This document shows positions 1 through 11,602 of a DNA stretch of 64,000 nucleotides, one piece after another; positions within the stretch are counted from its first letter, which is position 1, and each line of letters begins with the position of its first letter. The notes under the pieces were generated by a model. The model was given only the letters and a program-made list of their open reading frames with translations. It had not been told where the DNA came from and did no database searches. The stretch is from Streptomyces rimosus (GTDB lineage Bacteria > Actinomycetota > Actinomycetes > Streptomycetales > Streptomycetaceae), in assembly GCF_008704655.1 (NCBI RefSeq), contig NZ_CP023688.1, positions 8,125,001 to 8,189,000 on the forward strand, in the 5' to 3' direction. The translations under genes were made by a program, and so were the position numbers.

Positions 1-116
1 GCACGGGCTTGAGCCTGTTCCTTCAAACGCCGGCCCCGGTAAAGGCTTGCTTCGGCGGGTTGTGACGGGTGGCTGGTCGTTGCTTGAGAACTGCACAGTG
101 GACGCGAGCATCTGTG
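1..116 (+). other. 16S-23S internal spacer (3' part) with rRNA processing stem
   Basis: This is the end of the internal transcribed spacer upstream of 23S rRNA; no tRNA gene is visible in the part shown. Bases 94-110 are the exact reverse complement of 3243-3259, just beyond the 3' end of 23S, so the precursor can close a 17-bp stem around the whole 23S. Such stems are the usual RNase III processing sites in bacterial rRNA operons. An apparent short open frame at 47-277 crosses the 23S start and is not a gene. Confidence 0.85.
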
Positions 117-3240
<3,124 letters not shown>

Positions 3241-3311
3241 GTTGCTCGCGTCCACTGTGTTTGTTCTGAAGTAACGAACTCGCCTTGCTGGCTGGAGTTC
3301 ATCTTCATAGT

Positions 3312-3430
3312 GTTTCGGTGGTCATAGCGTTAGGGAAACGCCCGGTTACATTTCGAACCCGGAAGCTAAGCCTTTCAGCGCCGATGGTACTGCAGGGGGG
3401 ACCCTGTGGGAGAGTAGGACGCCGCCGAAC
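3312..3430 (+). rRNA. rrf: 5S ribosomal RNA
   Basis: 119-nt 5S rRNA, from GTTTCGGTGGTCATAGCG to GACGCCGCCGAAC. The terminal helix pairs the first and last bases (GTTTCGG-like with CCGAAC), and the CCCGGTTACATTTCGAACCC core is typical of Actinobacteria. It lies about 70 bases after 23S, as expected for the 16S-23S-5S order, and is followed at once by a strong terminator. Confidence 0.96.
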
Positions 3431-3444
3431 AATTTTTGTGGGGG

Positions 3445-3474
3445 AGCCCCGCACCGTATGGTGCGGGGCTTTTC
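3445..3474 (+). terminator. rRNA operon terminator
   Basis: Perfect 11-bp stem AGCCCCGCACC / GGTGCGGGGCT around a GTAT loop, followed by TTTCTG. It lies 14 bases after the 5S gene and is a textbook intrinsic terminator for the rRNA transcript. Confidence 0.9.
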
Positions 3475-3635
3475 TGCGTTCAGGGGCGACGCCGGCCGTG
3501 CCGCCACCGGCCGGCAGTCGCTTTTTCGGCGGTTATCGGGTGGTATCCGGACAGGGGCCCCGCGGTGTGGCGAAGTGTAGTGGCCAGGTAAGGTCAGGGG
3601 GCATCGTCGGTACGTTCCCCACAGGAGGCCCCCGG

Positions 3636-4244
3636 GTGGAGGTCCAGGAGACGCGCGTCCAGACGGATCGTGTCCTCACCATCCCGAACATTCTGAGCAT
3701 GGCTCGTCTCGTAGGCGTGCCGGTGTTCCTGTGGTTGATCCTGTGGAAGGAGTTCGGCGGCCCGGACACCAAGTACTGGGCACTGCTGGTACTGGCGCTC
3801 AGCGGCGTCAGCGACTACCTCGACGGCAAGCTGGCCCGCCGCTGGAACCAGATCAGCAGCCTGGGCCGGATCCTCGACCCGGCCGCCGACCGGCTGTACA
3901 TCCTGTCCACCCTCGTCGGCCTGACCTGGCGCGAAATCCTTCCGCTGTGGGTCACCGCGGCCCTGCTGGCGCGCGAACTGATGCTGCTGGTCGCGGTCGC
4001 CGCGCTCGCCCGGCACAACTACGGCCCTCCCCAGGTGAACTTCCTGGGCAAGGCGGCTACATTCAACTTGATGTATGCCTTCCCGTTGCTGCTGCTCAGC
4101 GACGGAGAAGGTTGGCTCCACACGCTCGCTGCGATTTTCGGATGGGCGTTCGCCGGATGGGGTACAGCACTGTACTGGTGGGCAGGGATTCTCTATGTGG
4201 TCCAGGTCCGCCGACTCATCAAGGCGGACAACAAGGCCGACTGA
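3636..4244 (+). CDS. CDP-alcohol phosphatidyltransferase
   Basis: Integral membrane enzyme of 202 residues that moves a phosphatidyl group from CDP-diacylglycerol to an alcohol, as in phosphatidylglycerophosphate or cardiolipin synthesis. The family signature D-G-x2-A-R-x8-G-x3-D-x3-D is exact, with D63, G64, A67, R68, G77, D81 and D85; several hydrophobic segments surround it. The GTG start is chosen because AGGAGG lies 7 bases upstream; a longer reading frame running back into the 5S region is not real. It is the first gene after the rRNA operon and matches the pgsA2-type gene that precedes the DUF881/Sbp block in mycobacteria. The acceptor alcohol cannot be told from sequence. Confidence 0.88.
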   Translation: MEVQETRVQTDRVLTIPNILSMARLVGVPVFLWLILWKEFGGPDTKYWALLVLALSGVSDYLDGKLARRWNQISSLGRILDPAADRLYILSTLVGLTWREILPLWVTAALLARELMLLVAVAALARHNYGPPQVNFLGKAATFNLMYAFPLLLLSDGEGWLHTLAAIFGWAFAGWGTALYWWAGILYVVQVRRLIKADNKAD

Positions 4245-4358
4245 TCCCGTCGTAACGGCACCTGGCCGGAACCAGGTGCCGAGGGCGCACACCGTTAAGT
4301 CTCCCGGACGGGTGAAGTCGGCAAGACCGTCATCTCTTTCGAGGAGGACGCTTCCGAC

Positions 4359-6854
4359 ATGAAGGCCGTTGTGATGGCCGGTGGCGAAGGCACCCGCCTT
4401 CGCCCCATGACGTCGAGTATGCCCAAGCCGCTGCTGCCGGTGGCCAACCGGCCGATCATGGAGCATGTGCTGCGGCTGCTGAAACGGCATGGACTCAGTG
4501 AGACCGTGGTGACCGTGCAATTCCTGGCGTCGCTCGTCAGGAACTACTTCGGTGACGGCGAAGAGCTCGACATGGAGCTCACCTATGCCAACGAGGAAAA
4601 GCCGCTGGGAACAGCCGGCAGCGTGAAGAACGCCGAGGAGGCGCTTCGCGACGACGCTTTCCTCGTGATCTCTGGCGACGCGCTCACCGACTTCGATCTC
4701 ACCGACCTGATCAGCTTCCACAAGGAGAAGGGCGCGCTCGTCACCGTCTGCCTCACGAGGGTCCCCAATCCTCTGGAATTCGGCATCACGATCGTCGACG
4801 AGGACGGCAAGGTCGAGCGGTTCCTGGAGAAGCCCACCTGGGGCCAGGTCTTCTCCGACACCGTCAACACGGGCATCTACGTCATGGAGCCCGAAGTCTT
4901 CGACTATGTGGAGCCCGATGTCCCGGTGGACTGGTCGGGTGATGTCTTCCCGCAGCTGATGAAGGAGGGCAAGCCGGTCTACGGCTATGTCGCCGAGGGC
5001 TACTGGGAAGACGTGGGCACCCACGAGAGCTATGTGAAGGCCCAGGCCGACGTCCTCGAGGGCAAGGTCGACGTCGACATCGACGGCTTCGAGATCTCGC
5101 CGGGCGTCTGGGTCGCCGAGGGCGCCGAGGTGCACCCGGACGCCGTACTGCGCGGACCGCTGTACATCGGCGACTACGCGAAGGTCGAGGCCGGCGCGGA
5201 GCTGCGCGAGCACACCATCGTGGGCTCCAACGTCGTCGTCAAGAGCGGCGCCTTCCTGCACAAGGCCGTGGTGCACGACAACGTGTACATCGGCCAGCAG
5301 AGCAACCTGCGCGGCTGTGTGATCGGCAAGAACACCGACATCATGCGGGCGGCGCGGATCGAGGACGGCGCGGTCATCGGCGACGAGTGCCTCGTCGGTG
5401 AGGAATCGATTGTTCAGGGCAACGTACGGGTCTACCCGTTCAAGACCATCGAGGCCGGCGCGTTCGTCAACACCTCGGTGATCTGGGAGTCCCGCGGCCA
5501 GGCGCACCTGTTCGGCGCGCGCGGCGTGTCCGGCATCCTGAACGTCGAGATCACCCCCGAGGTGGCGGTACGCCTCGCCGGCGCGTACGCCACGACCCTG
5601 AAGAAGGGCTCCACGGTCACCATCGCCCGTGACCACTCCCGCGGCGCGCGGGCGCTGAAGCGGGCGATGATCTCCGCGCTCCAGGCCAGTGCCATCGACG
5701 TACGGGACGTGGAGAACGTGCCGCTGCCGGTCGCCCGGCAGCAGACGGCTCGCGGCAGCGCGGGCGGGATCGTGGTCCGTACGACACCCGGCGTACCGGA
5801 CTCGGTGGACATCATGTTCCTGGACGAGCGGGGAGCAGACCTCTCCCTCGCGGGCCAGCGCAAGCTGGACCGGGTCTACGCGCGCCAGGAGTACCGCAGG
5901 GCCTTCCCCGGCGAGATCGGGGACCTGCACTTCCCCTCCAGCGTCTACGACTCGTACACCGGGTCGCTGCTGCGCTCGCTGGACACCGAGGGCATCGGGG
6001 AGGCGGGCCTGAAGGTGGTCGTCGACGCCTCCAACGGCAGCGCCGGCCTGGTGCTGCCCAGCCTGCTGGGCCGGCTCGGCGTCGACTCGCTCACCATCAA
6101 CCCCGGCCTGGACGAGTCCCGGCCGACCGAGACCGCCGACGCCCGGCGCGCCGGGCTGGTCCGGCTCGGGGAGATCGTGGCCTCCGCGCGGGCGGCCTTC
6201 GGGGTGCGCTTCGACCCGGTCGGTGAGCGGCTGTCGCTGGTGGACGAGCGCGGCCGGATCATCGAGGACGACCGGGCGCTGCTGGTCATGCTGGACCTGG
6301 TGGCGGCCGAGCGGCGCAGCGGGCGGGTGGCGCTGCCGGTGACCACGACCCGTATCGCCGAGCAGGTGGCCGCGTACCACGGTACGCAGGTGGAGTGGAC
6401 GACCACCTCGCCCGACGACCTGACCCGGGTGGGGCGCGCGGACGACACCATCTTCGGCGGTGACGGCCGGGGCGGCTTCATCGTTCCGGAGTTCAGCAGC
6501 GTCTTCGACGGCGCGGCGGCGTTCGTGCGGCTGATCGGGCTGGTGGCGCGTACGCAGCTCACGCTCAGCCAGATCGACGCGCGGATTCCGCGAGCCCATG
6601 TGCTCAAGCGGGACCTGGCCACGCCGTGGGCGGTCAAGGGCCTGGTCATGCGCCATGTGGTGGAAGCCGCCGGCGACCGGTCGGTGGACACGACCGACGG
6701 CGTACGGGTGGTGGAGGCCGACGGGCGTTGGGTGCTGGTGCTGCCGGACCCGGCGGAGGCCGTCACCCATCTGTGGGCGGAGGGCCCGGACGACGCCTCG
6801 GCCCAGCAGCTGCTGGACGAGTGGTCCGCCGTGGTGGACAGCGCCGGCCGCTGA
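4359..6854 (+). CDS. Mannose-1-phosphate guanylyltransferase-type protein with degenerate phosphomannomutase domain
   Basis: 831-residue, three-part protein. Residues 1 to about 235 are a nucleotidyltransferase domain with the GEGTRLRP loop (9-16) and the PKPLLPV segment (22-28); about 245-370 is a left-handed beta-helix of hexapeptide repeats; 380-831 resembles a phosphohexomutase. Family knowledge suggests GDP-mannose or related sugar-nucleotide supply for glycoconjugates. In the mutase part the phosphoserine loop reads RTTPGVPD (about 474), the metal loop DPVGER (about 619) and the sugar loop GGDGRGG (about 700), so key catalytic residues are missing and this half is probably structural or regulatory. 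The ATG start follows a GAGGAGGA ribosome site. Nucleotide and sugar specificity are inferred. Confidence 0.85.
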   Translation: MKAVVMAGGEGTRLRPMTSSMPKPLLPVANRPIMEHVLRLLKRHGLSETVVTVQFLASLVRNYFGDGEELDMELTYANEEKPLGTAGSVKNAEEALRDDAFLVISGDALTDFDLTDLISFHKEKGALVTVCLTRVPNPLEFGITIVDEDGKVERFLEKPTWGQVFSDTVNTGIYVMEPEVFDYVEPDVPVDWSGDVFPQLMKEGKPVYGYVAEGYWEDVGTHESYVKAQADVLEGKVDVDIDGFEISPGVWVAEGAEVHPDAVLRGPLYIGDYAKVEAGAELREHTIVGSNVVVKSGAFLHKAVVHDNVYIGQQSNLRGCVIGKNTDIMRAARIEDGAVIGDECLVGEESIVQGNVRVYPFKTIEAGAFVNTSVIWESRGQAHLFGARGVSGILNVEITPEVAVRLAGAYATTLKKGSTVTIARDHSRGARALKRAMISALQASAIDVRDVENVPLPVARQQTARGSAGGIVVRTTPGVPDSVDIMFLDERGADLSLAGQRKLDRVYARQEYRRAFPGEIGDLHFPSSVYDSYTGSLLRSLDTEGIGEAGLKVVVDASNGSAGLVLPSLLGRLGVDSLTINPGLDESRPTETADARRAGLVRLGEIVASARAAFGVRFDPVGERLSLVDERGRIIEDDRALLVMLDLVAAERRSGRVALPVTTTRIAEQVAAYHGTQVEWTTTSPDDLTRVGRADDTIFGGDGRGGFIVPEFSSVFDGAAAFVRLIGLVARTQLTLSQIDARIPRAHVLKRDLATPWAVKGLVMRHVVEAAGDRSVDTTDGVRVVEADGRWVLVLPDPAEAVTHLWAEGPDDASAQQLLDEWSAVVDSAGR

Positions 6855-6973
6855 GCACGGCCGGGCGGACGCGGTCGCGTCCGCCCGCCCCGTGGCCCCA
6901 CCGGTGTGCCGCGATTCGGCACGCCGGTGGGGCCATTGGGTGACTGCGGCGCCGACGTGCGACGATGTGCGGC

Positions 6974-7888
6974 ATGTCGCAGCAGCGCCCCGATCGGAGC
7001 ACCCCCCAGCCGGCCTCGCGCCCCGATGCCTCGATGTCGCTGCTGACCAATGTCATGGACCACGCCCTGGACGACGGGTACGCGGAAGCGGCGGCCCGTA
7101 AGAGCGAGGCGGGGGTGCGCGGCCTCCCCCGTACGCTGCGGGCGAAGTTGGGGCTGGCGGCGGGCCTGGTGCTGGCCGCGGTGGTGGTGACGGTCGGTGC
7201 CGCCCAGGCGCGGATATCGGCGCCCACCCTGGCCAAGGAGCGCGAGGAGCTGATCAGCCGCATCGAGCACGGCACGGCCGACGCCGACGCGGTGCAAAAG
7301 CGTGTCGACAAGCTCCGCGACGACGTGGGTGCCATCCAGCGCGAGGCGCTGCGCAAGCACGGCGGCGACAAGGCCGAGCTGCTCGCGCTGCTGGCGGGCT
7401 CGACCCAGGTGACCGGGCCCGGCGTGAAACTCGTCGTCGACGACGCGAAGTCGGCGCAGTCCAGTGGTGGCGGCCCGCGCGAGAGCAGTGGCTTTTCGGA
7501 CACCGGGCGGCTGCGCGACCGCGATCTGCAGCGGGTCGTCAACGGCCTCTGGGCGTCCGGCGCCGAGGCCGTCTCCGTCAACGGGCAGCGCCTGACGTCC
7601 CTCTCGGCGATCAGAGCCGCCGGAGAGGCCATACTGGTCGACAACAAGCCGCTGGTGCCGCCGTACACGGTGCTGGCGGTGGGCGACGGGCACAAGCTCG
7701 TCACCGCGTTCCAGGACAGTGCGGACGGGCAGTACTTGCACGTACTGCAGAAGAACTACGGGATCCGTACGAAGATTTCCGCCGAGAACGGGGTCACGCT
7801 GCCGCCCGCGCCCAGCTTGATCGTACGTACAGCACAGCCGAAGGCCGGTGCCCAGGGCGGCACCGACACAGGGAAGGGCACATCGTGA
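6974..7888 (+). CDS. DUF881 membrane-anchored coiled-coil protein (first copy)
   Basis: 304-residue DUF881 protein, the family of Bacillus YlxW/YlxX. A cytoplasmic N-terminus of about 58 residues is followed by one membrane segment (about 59-77), a short coiled coil and an extracytoplasmic DUF881 domain (VTGPGVKLVVDDA onward, with the WASGAEAVSVNGQRL core). It shares a GTGA stop/start overlap with the small basic protein gene, so the two are translationally coupled. The start at 6974 is preferred to ATG 6965 because a -10-like GACGAT ends 7 bases before it and no ribosome site is visible. The function is unproven; the family sits in division-gene clusters in Firmicutes. Confidence 0.85.
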   Translation: MSQQRPDRSTPQPASRPDASMSLLTNVMDHALDDGYAEAAARKSEAGVRGLPRTLRAKLGLAAGLVLAAVVVTVGAAQARISAPTLAKEREELISRIEHGTADADAVQKRVDKLRDDVGAIQREALRKHGGDKAELLALLAGSTQVTGPGVKLVVDDAKSAQSSGGGPRESSGFSDTGRLRDRDLQRVVNGLWASGAEAVSVNGQRLTSLSAIRAAGEAILVDNKPLVPPYTVLAVGDGHKLVTAFQDSADGQYLHVLQKNYGIRTKISAENGVTLPPAPSLIVRTAQPKAGAQGGTDTGKGTS

Positions 7889-8217
7889 TCGCCGTACTGG
7901 GCCTCATCGTGGGAGTCGTGGTCGGGCTTGTGGTCCGACCCGTGGTGCCGACGGTGGTCGAGCCCTACCTGCCGATCGCTGTCGTCGCGGCGCTGGACGC
8001 CGTCTTCGGCGGTCTGCGCGCGATGCTGGACGGCATCTTCGACGACAAGGTCTTCGTCGTCTCGTTCCTGTCCAACGTGGTGGTCGCCGCGCTCATCGTC
8101 TTCCTCGGCGACAAGCTCGGCGTCGGCGCCCAACTGTCCACCGGTGTGGTCGTCGTACTGGGCATCCGCATCTTCTCCAACGCCGCGGCCATCCGCCGGC
8201 ACGTCTTCAGGGCCTGA
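7885..8217 (+). CDS. sbp: Small basic family protein (DUF1290)
   Basis: 110-residue membrane protein of the small basic family. It starts with a strongly hydrophobic segment (IAVLGLIVGVVVGLVV), has a central amphipathic part (FGGLRAMLDGIFDDKVFVVSF) and a second hydrophobic stretch, ending in a basic tail. The GTG start overlaps the stop of the upstream DUF881 gene and its own stop overlaps the next start (TGATG), so three proteins are made in a coupled unit. In Bacillus the same family lies next to ftsA/ftsZ with two DUF881 genes. A membrane complex with its DUF881 partners is an inference from this conserved triad. Confidence 0.88.
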   Translation: MIAVLGLIVGVVVGLVVRPVVPTVVEPYLPIAVVAALDAVFGGLRAMLDGIFDDKVFVVSFLSNVVVAALIVFLGDKLGVGAQLSTGVVVVLGIRIFSNAAAIRRHVFRA

Positions 8218-9170
8218 TGCCGATGGGTACCGACGAGAATCCAGGGCGGGACGGTACGGCGCCGGAGCCCGGCCGGCCCCCGGAGGAGCCCCGTACGGCG
8301 CGCTCCGCGGGTACGGACCGGCCTGCCGACCGCCGGCCGGTGCCGCCGGAGAGCAGGGCGGCGGAGCGCAGGGCCGACGGGGGACACGCCGCGGACGGGG
8401 CGCCGGACGGTACGGAACCGGCCACTGGGTCCGGCGCGCCGGGCCCGGCGATGACCGGGCGGCAGCGCCTGGTGGCCGGTCTGTGGCCGCCGCGGCTCAC
8501 CCGCGCCCAACTGATCGTGGCCCTGCTGCTGTTCATTCTCGGTCTCGGCCTGGCAATTCAGGTACGTTCCACCAGTGACAGCAGTGCACTACGGGGCGCG
8601 CGACAGGAGGACCTTGTGCGCATCCTGGATGAATTGGACAACCGTTCGCAGCGTCTGACGGATGAGCAGCGCAGGCTGGAAGGCCAGAAGACGGAACTGG
8701 AGAACAGCTCGGACCAGGCCGAGGAGGCCCGTAAACAGACCGTGGAGAAGGAGCAGCAGCTCGGCGTGCTGGCGGGGACGGTGGCGGCCCAGGGGCCGGG
8801 CATCAACCTCACCATCAACGACCCGACGCACTCCGTCGAGGCGGACAAACTCCTGGACACCATCCAGGAGTTGCGGGCGGCCGGGGCCGAGGCCATCCAG
8901 ATCAACGACGTACGGATCGTGGCCGGTTCGTATGTCTCGGATGTCCGTGGCGGCGTGGAGGTGGACGGCAAGCGGGTCGCCCAGCCGTACCGCTTCAAGG
9001 TGATCGGCAAGCCCGAGGACCTGGAGCCCGCGCTGAACATCCCGGGCGGAGTGGTGCAGACTTTGGAAAAGGAGCAGGCCACAGTGTCGGTGAGCCGTGA
9101 CGAGAAGATCATCGTGGATGCCTTGCGGGAGGCGAAGCGGCCTGACTACGCTCGGTCGTCATCGCGGTGA
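8217..9170 (+). CDS. DUF881 membrane-anchored coiled-coil protein (second copy)
   Basis: 317-residue paralogue of the first DUF881 protein. Residues 1-80 are a low-complexity Pro/Gly/Arg-rich tail, about 98-115 a single membrane segment, about 130-182 a predicted coiled coil rich in Glu/Lys/Gln, then the DUF881 domain (AAQGPGINLTINDP, IQELRAAGAEAIQIN). The start ATG overlaps the upstream stop as TGATG; ATG 8223 and ATG 8451 are possible shorter starts. The disordered cytoplasmic tail is longer than in the first copy, so the two paralogues probably differ in their cytoplasmic partners while sharing the outer domain. Confidence 0.84.
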   Translation: MPMGTDENPGRDGTAPEPGRPPEEPRTARSAGTDRPADRRPVPPESRAAERRADGGHAADGAPDGTEPATGSGAPGPAMTGRQRLVAGLWPPRLTRAQLIVALLLFILGLGLAIQVRSTSDSSALRGARQEDLVRILDELDNRSQRLTDEQRRLEGQKTELENSSDQAEEARKQTVEKEQQLGVLAGTVAAQGPGINLTINDPTHSVEADKLLDTIQELRAAGAEAIQINDVRIVAGSYVSDVRGGVEVDGKRVAQPYRFKVIGKPEDLEPALNIPGGVVQTLEKEQATVSVSRDEKIIVDALREAKRPDYARSSSR

Positions 9171-9360
9171 GTGAGCCACGAATGGGGACGGCCCGGGTCG
9201 GGCATGAGGTAGCGGGGGGTCGGCGCACCGTTCGGGTGGTGCGTGGTGGAAACTGTGTGGAGGCCACGGACGTTCACCGGATGTCCGGATCGGCCGGTGT
9301 GTGCATCGAGGGTTCGTCCTGCCCCACGGGCGGGTCTGTTTCGTTCAAGGGGAATCGCCC

Positions 9361-10125
9361 GTGAAGTTGTTTGCAAAGCTGTTCGGCAAGAGCGCACGCC
9401 AGGAGGGCGGCACCGGCTCGGCGAAGCACCGTGCCCCGCGCCAGCCCGAGGAGAGCGGTGCCGCCCAGGAGCGCCCGCTCTTCCGCGACCAGGTCGGCGC
9501 GCCCGGCGCCGGTTCTGTTGACCCCTCCGTGTCCGGCCGCATAGGTTCCCAGGGACCGTCGGCCGCGAACACGGGTGGAGGGGTTTCCTTGCCGGTCTGT
9601 ACGAGGTGCGGTCACCGCAACGCCGAGGCGAGCCGGTTCTGCTCCAACTGCGGAGCGCCGCTGCGCCCCGGCGCGCAGGCGGAGCGTGCCTCTGAGACGA
9701 CCTCCACCATCTCCATCTCGGGGCTGGAGGCGTACGACGCGGAGACGACCGGGCAGACGGCGATCCCGTCGCTGTCCCCCGAGGCGCAGGCGGCCGTCGA
9801 GGCGCTGCCGATGGGCTCGGCCCTGCTGGTCGTGCGCCGCGGTCCGAACTCGGGCAGCCGCTTCCTGCTGGACGGCGACCTGACGACGGCCGGCCGCCAC
9901 CCGCAGAGCGACATCTTCCTGGACGACGTGACGGTCTCGCGTCGCCACGTGGAGTTCCGCCGCGGCCAGGACGGCACCTTCACCGTCGCCGACGTCGGCA
10001 GCCTGAACGGCACGTACGTCAACCGTGAGCGGATCGACTCGGTCCTGCTCGCCAACGGTGACGAGGTGCAGATCGGCAAGTTCCGGCTGGTCTTCTACGC
10101 GAGCCAGCGGGGCGTCGGCTTCTGA
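9361..10125 (+). CDS. FHA-domain protein with zinc ribbon, GarA/OdhI-like
   Basis: 254-residue protein. A charged N-terminus leads to a CxxC-x10-CxxC zinc ribbon (C80, C83, C94, C97), then an ETTS motif at 112-115, and a C-terminal FHA domain (about 154-248) with the phosphothreonine-binding residues R179, S193/R194, H196 and N216. The ETTS stretch just before the FHA domain matches the Thr motif through which Ser/Thr kinases switch off GarA (mycobacteria) and OdhI (Corynebacterium), regulators of 2-oxoglutarate dehydrogenase and glutamate metabolism. The GTG start has an AAGGGGA site 6 bases upstream. The neighbourhood is that of mycobacterial garA, but the zinc ribbon is extra and gcvH is absent between it and DUF881. 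Confidence 0.87.
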   Translation: MKLFAKLFGKSARQEGGTGSAKHRAPRQPEESGAAQERPLFRDQVGAPGAGSVDPSVSGRIGSQGPSAANTGGGVSLPVCTRCGHRNAEASRFCSNCGAPLRPGAQAERASETTSTISISGLEAYDAETTGQTAIPSLSPEAQAAVEALPMGSALLVVRRGPNSGSRFLLDGDLTTAGRHPQSDIFLDDVTVSRRHVEFRRGQDGTFTVADVGSLNGTYVNRERIDSVLLANGDEVQIGKFRLVFYASQRGVGF

Positions 10126-10142
10126 CCGGCCAAGGAAGGCAT

Positions 10143-10889
10143 ATGCACCGCACTGGGCCGGGCGGTGCCGGGTCGGCCGGCACCGCCGCGGACGGCAAGC
10201 TGATGAGCATCGGAACGGTGCTCAACTCGCTGCGCGACGAGTTCCCCGAGGTCACCATCTCCAAGATCCGTTTCCTGGAGGCCGAGGGGCTCGTCGAGCC
10301 GCGGCGCACCCCGTCCGGCTACCGGAAGTTCAGCACGGACGACGTCGCCCGGCTGGCGTCCGTCCTGCGGATGCAGCGTGACCACTATCTTCCGCTGAAA
10401 GTGATCCGCGAGCATCTCGACGCCGTGGCGCGCGGTGAGCAGGTGCAGCTGCCGGCGCCCGCCGCGCCCGCGGGGGAGCTGTTCGAGGGGCTCGGCGAGC
10501 CGGACGCCGACCGGCCCACGGCCGCCCGCATAGGCCGGGCGGAGCTGCTGGCCGCCGCGGAGGTCGAGGAGGCCGAGCTCGCCGACTGGGAGTCGTACGG
10601 CCTCATCGTCCCGGACGACGGGGGCGGGTACGACATCGAGGCCGTCACGGTCGCCAAACTCGTCGCCGAGCTGGGGCGCTTCGGTCTGGAACCGCGCCAT
10701 CTGCGGACGGTGAAGGCGGCGGCCGAGCGGGAGGCCAATCTGGTCGAGCAGGTCGTGGCGCCGCTGCGCCGCCACCGCAATCCGCAGACCAGGCAGCATG
10801 CCGAGGCCACGGCCAGGGAGCTGGCCACGCTGTCCGTACGGCTGCATGCTGCACTGGTCCAGTCCGCCCTGCGCGTCCGCCTGACGTGA
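10143..10889 (+). CDS. ftsR: MerR-family regulator, FtsR type
   Basis: 248-residue DNA-binding protein. The MerR-like winged helix spans about residues 20-90, with the segment KIRFLEAEGLVEPRRTPSGY followed by RKFSTDDVARL; the rest is a longer C-terminal domain than in metal-sensing MerR proteins, with no Cys cluster, so it is not a metal sensor. It is the positional counterpart of Rv1828 and of FtsR, an activator of ftsZ in Corynebacterium. AAGGAAGG lies 3-10 bases before the ATG, and it follows the FHA gene after 17 bases, so the two are probably co-transcribed. Its targets are not visible in this window. Confidence 0.84.
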   Translation: MHRTGPGGAGSAGTAADGKLMSIGTVLNSLRDEFPEVTISKIRFLEAEGLVEPRRTPSGYRKFSTDDVARLASVLRMQRDHYLPLKVIREHLDAVARGEQVQLPAPAAPAGELFEGLGEPDADRPTAARIGRAELLAAAEVEEAELADWESYGLIVPDDGGGYDIEAVTVAKLVAELGRFGLEPRHLRTVKAAAEREANLVEQVVAPLRRHRNPQTRQHAEATARELATLSVRLHAALVQSALRVRLT

Positions 10890-10942
10890 GCAATGGGTGG
10901 CCCGACTACCCAAACCGGCCGGGCACGTCCTAGGGTTGCTGT

Positions 10943-11416
10943 GTGAACGAGCTCGATGTCGTGGGTGTCCGGGTGGAAATGCCTTCCAACCAACCGATCG
11001 TGCTCCTACGGGAGGTAGGAGGCGATCGTTACCTGCCCATTTGGATCGGGCCGGGGGAGGCCACCGCCATCGCCTTCGCCCAGCAGGGGATGGCCCCTGC
11101 CAGGCCGCTGACGCACGACCTCTTCAAGGACGTGCTGGAAGCGGTGGGCCAGGAACTGACCCAGGTCCGCATCACGGACCTGCGCGAGGGGGTCTTCTAT
11201 GCCGAACTGGTCTTCGCCAGTGGTGTCGAGGTCAGCGCCCGTCCGTCCGACGCCATAGCGCTGGCGCTGCGCACCGGTACGCCGATCTACGGGACCGACG
11301 GGGTCCTCGACGACGCGGGGATCGCCATCCCGGACGAGCAGGAGGACGAGGTGGAGAAGTTCCGCGAGTTCCTCGACCAGATCTCGCCCGAGGACTTCGG
11401 CACCAACAGCCAGTGA
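10943..11416 (+). CDS. Bifunctional nuclease family protein (DUF151)
   Basis: 157-residue protein of the DUF151/bifunctional nuclease family. The conserved strand-rich core is present (NQPIVLLREVGGDRYLPIWI, then GPGEATAIAF and SVRPSDAIALALR-like ARPSDAIALALRTGTPIY), followed by an acidic tail (DEQEDEVEKFREFL). Family members have reported DNase/RNase activity, but the physiological role in Actinobacteria is not settled. The GTG start has no ribosome site; a TAGGGT hexamer ends 6 bases upstream, which fits a leaderless transcript. It sits between the two MerR genes in the same order as in mycobacteria. Confidence 0.86.
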   Translation: MNELDVVGVRVEMPSNQPIVLLREVGGDRYLPIWIGPGEATAIAFAQQGMAPARPLTHDLFKDVLEAVGQELTQVRITDLREGVFYAELVFASGVEVSARPSDAIALALRTGTPIYGTDGVLDDAGIAIPDEQEDEVEKFREFLDQISPEDFGTNSQ

Positions 11417-11602
11417 GCCAGGTGCGCGGAGGGGTGCCTTCCGCGCATTCGATTAGCCTTTCCCTGAGCAGGGACACGAGAAACCACTCGCAAGGTGATT
11501 ATCACTCGGCGTGGCGAGCGCGGCGATCGTTGACGCACCCCGAGTGACTGCATACCGTCGATAGGGCAGGTCCCGTCCGGGACGTGGAGGACGGAGGTCG
11601 GC

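Noticed and set aside
3594..6770. Open frame of over 1,000 codons on the minus strand
   Set aside because: It is antisense to the CDP-alcohol and guanylyltransferase genes. It has the Arg/His/Gln/Gly-rich composition of a shadow frame at high GC and no domain.
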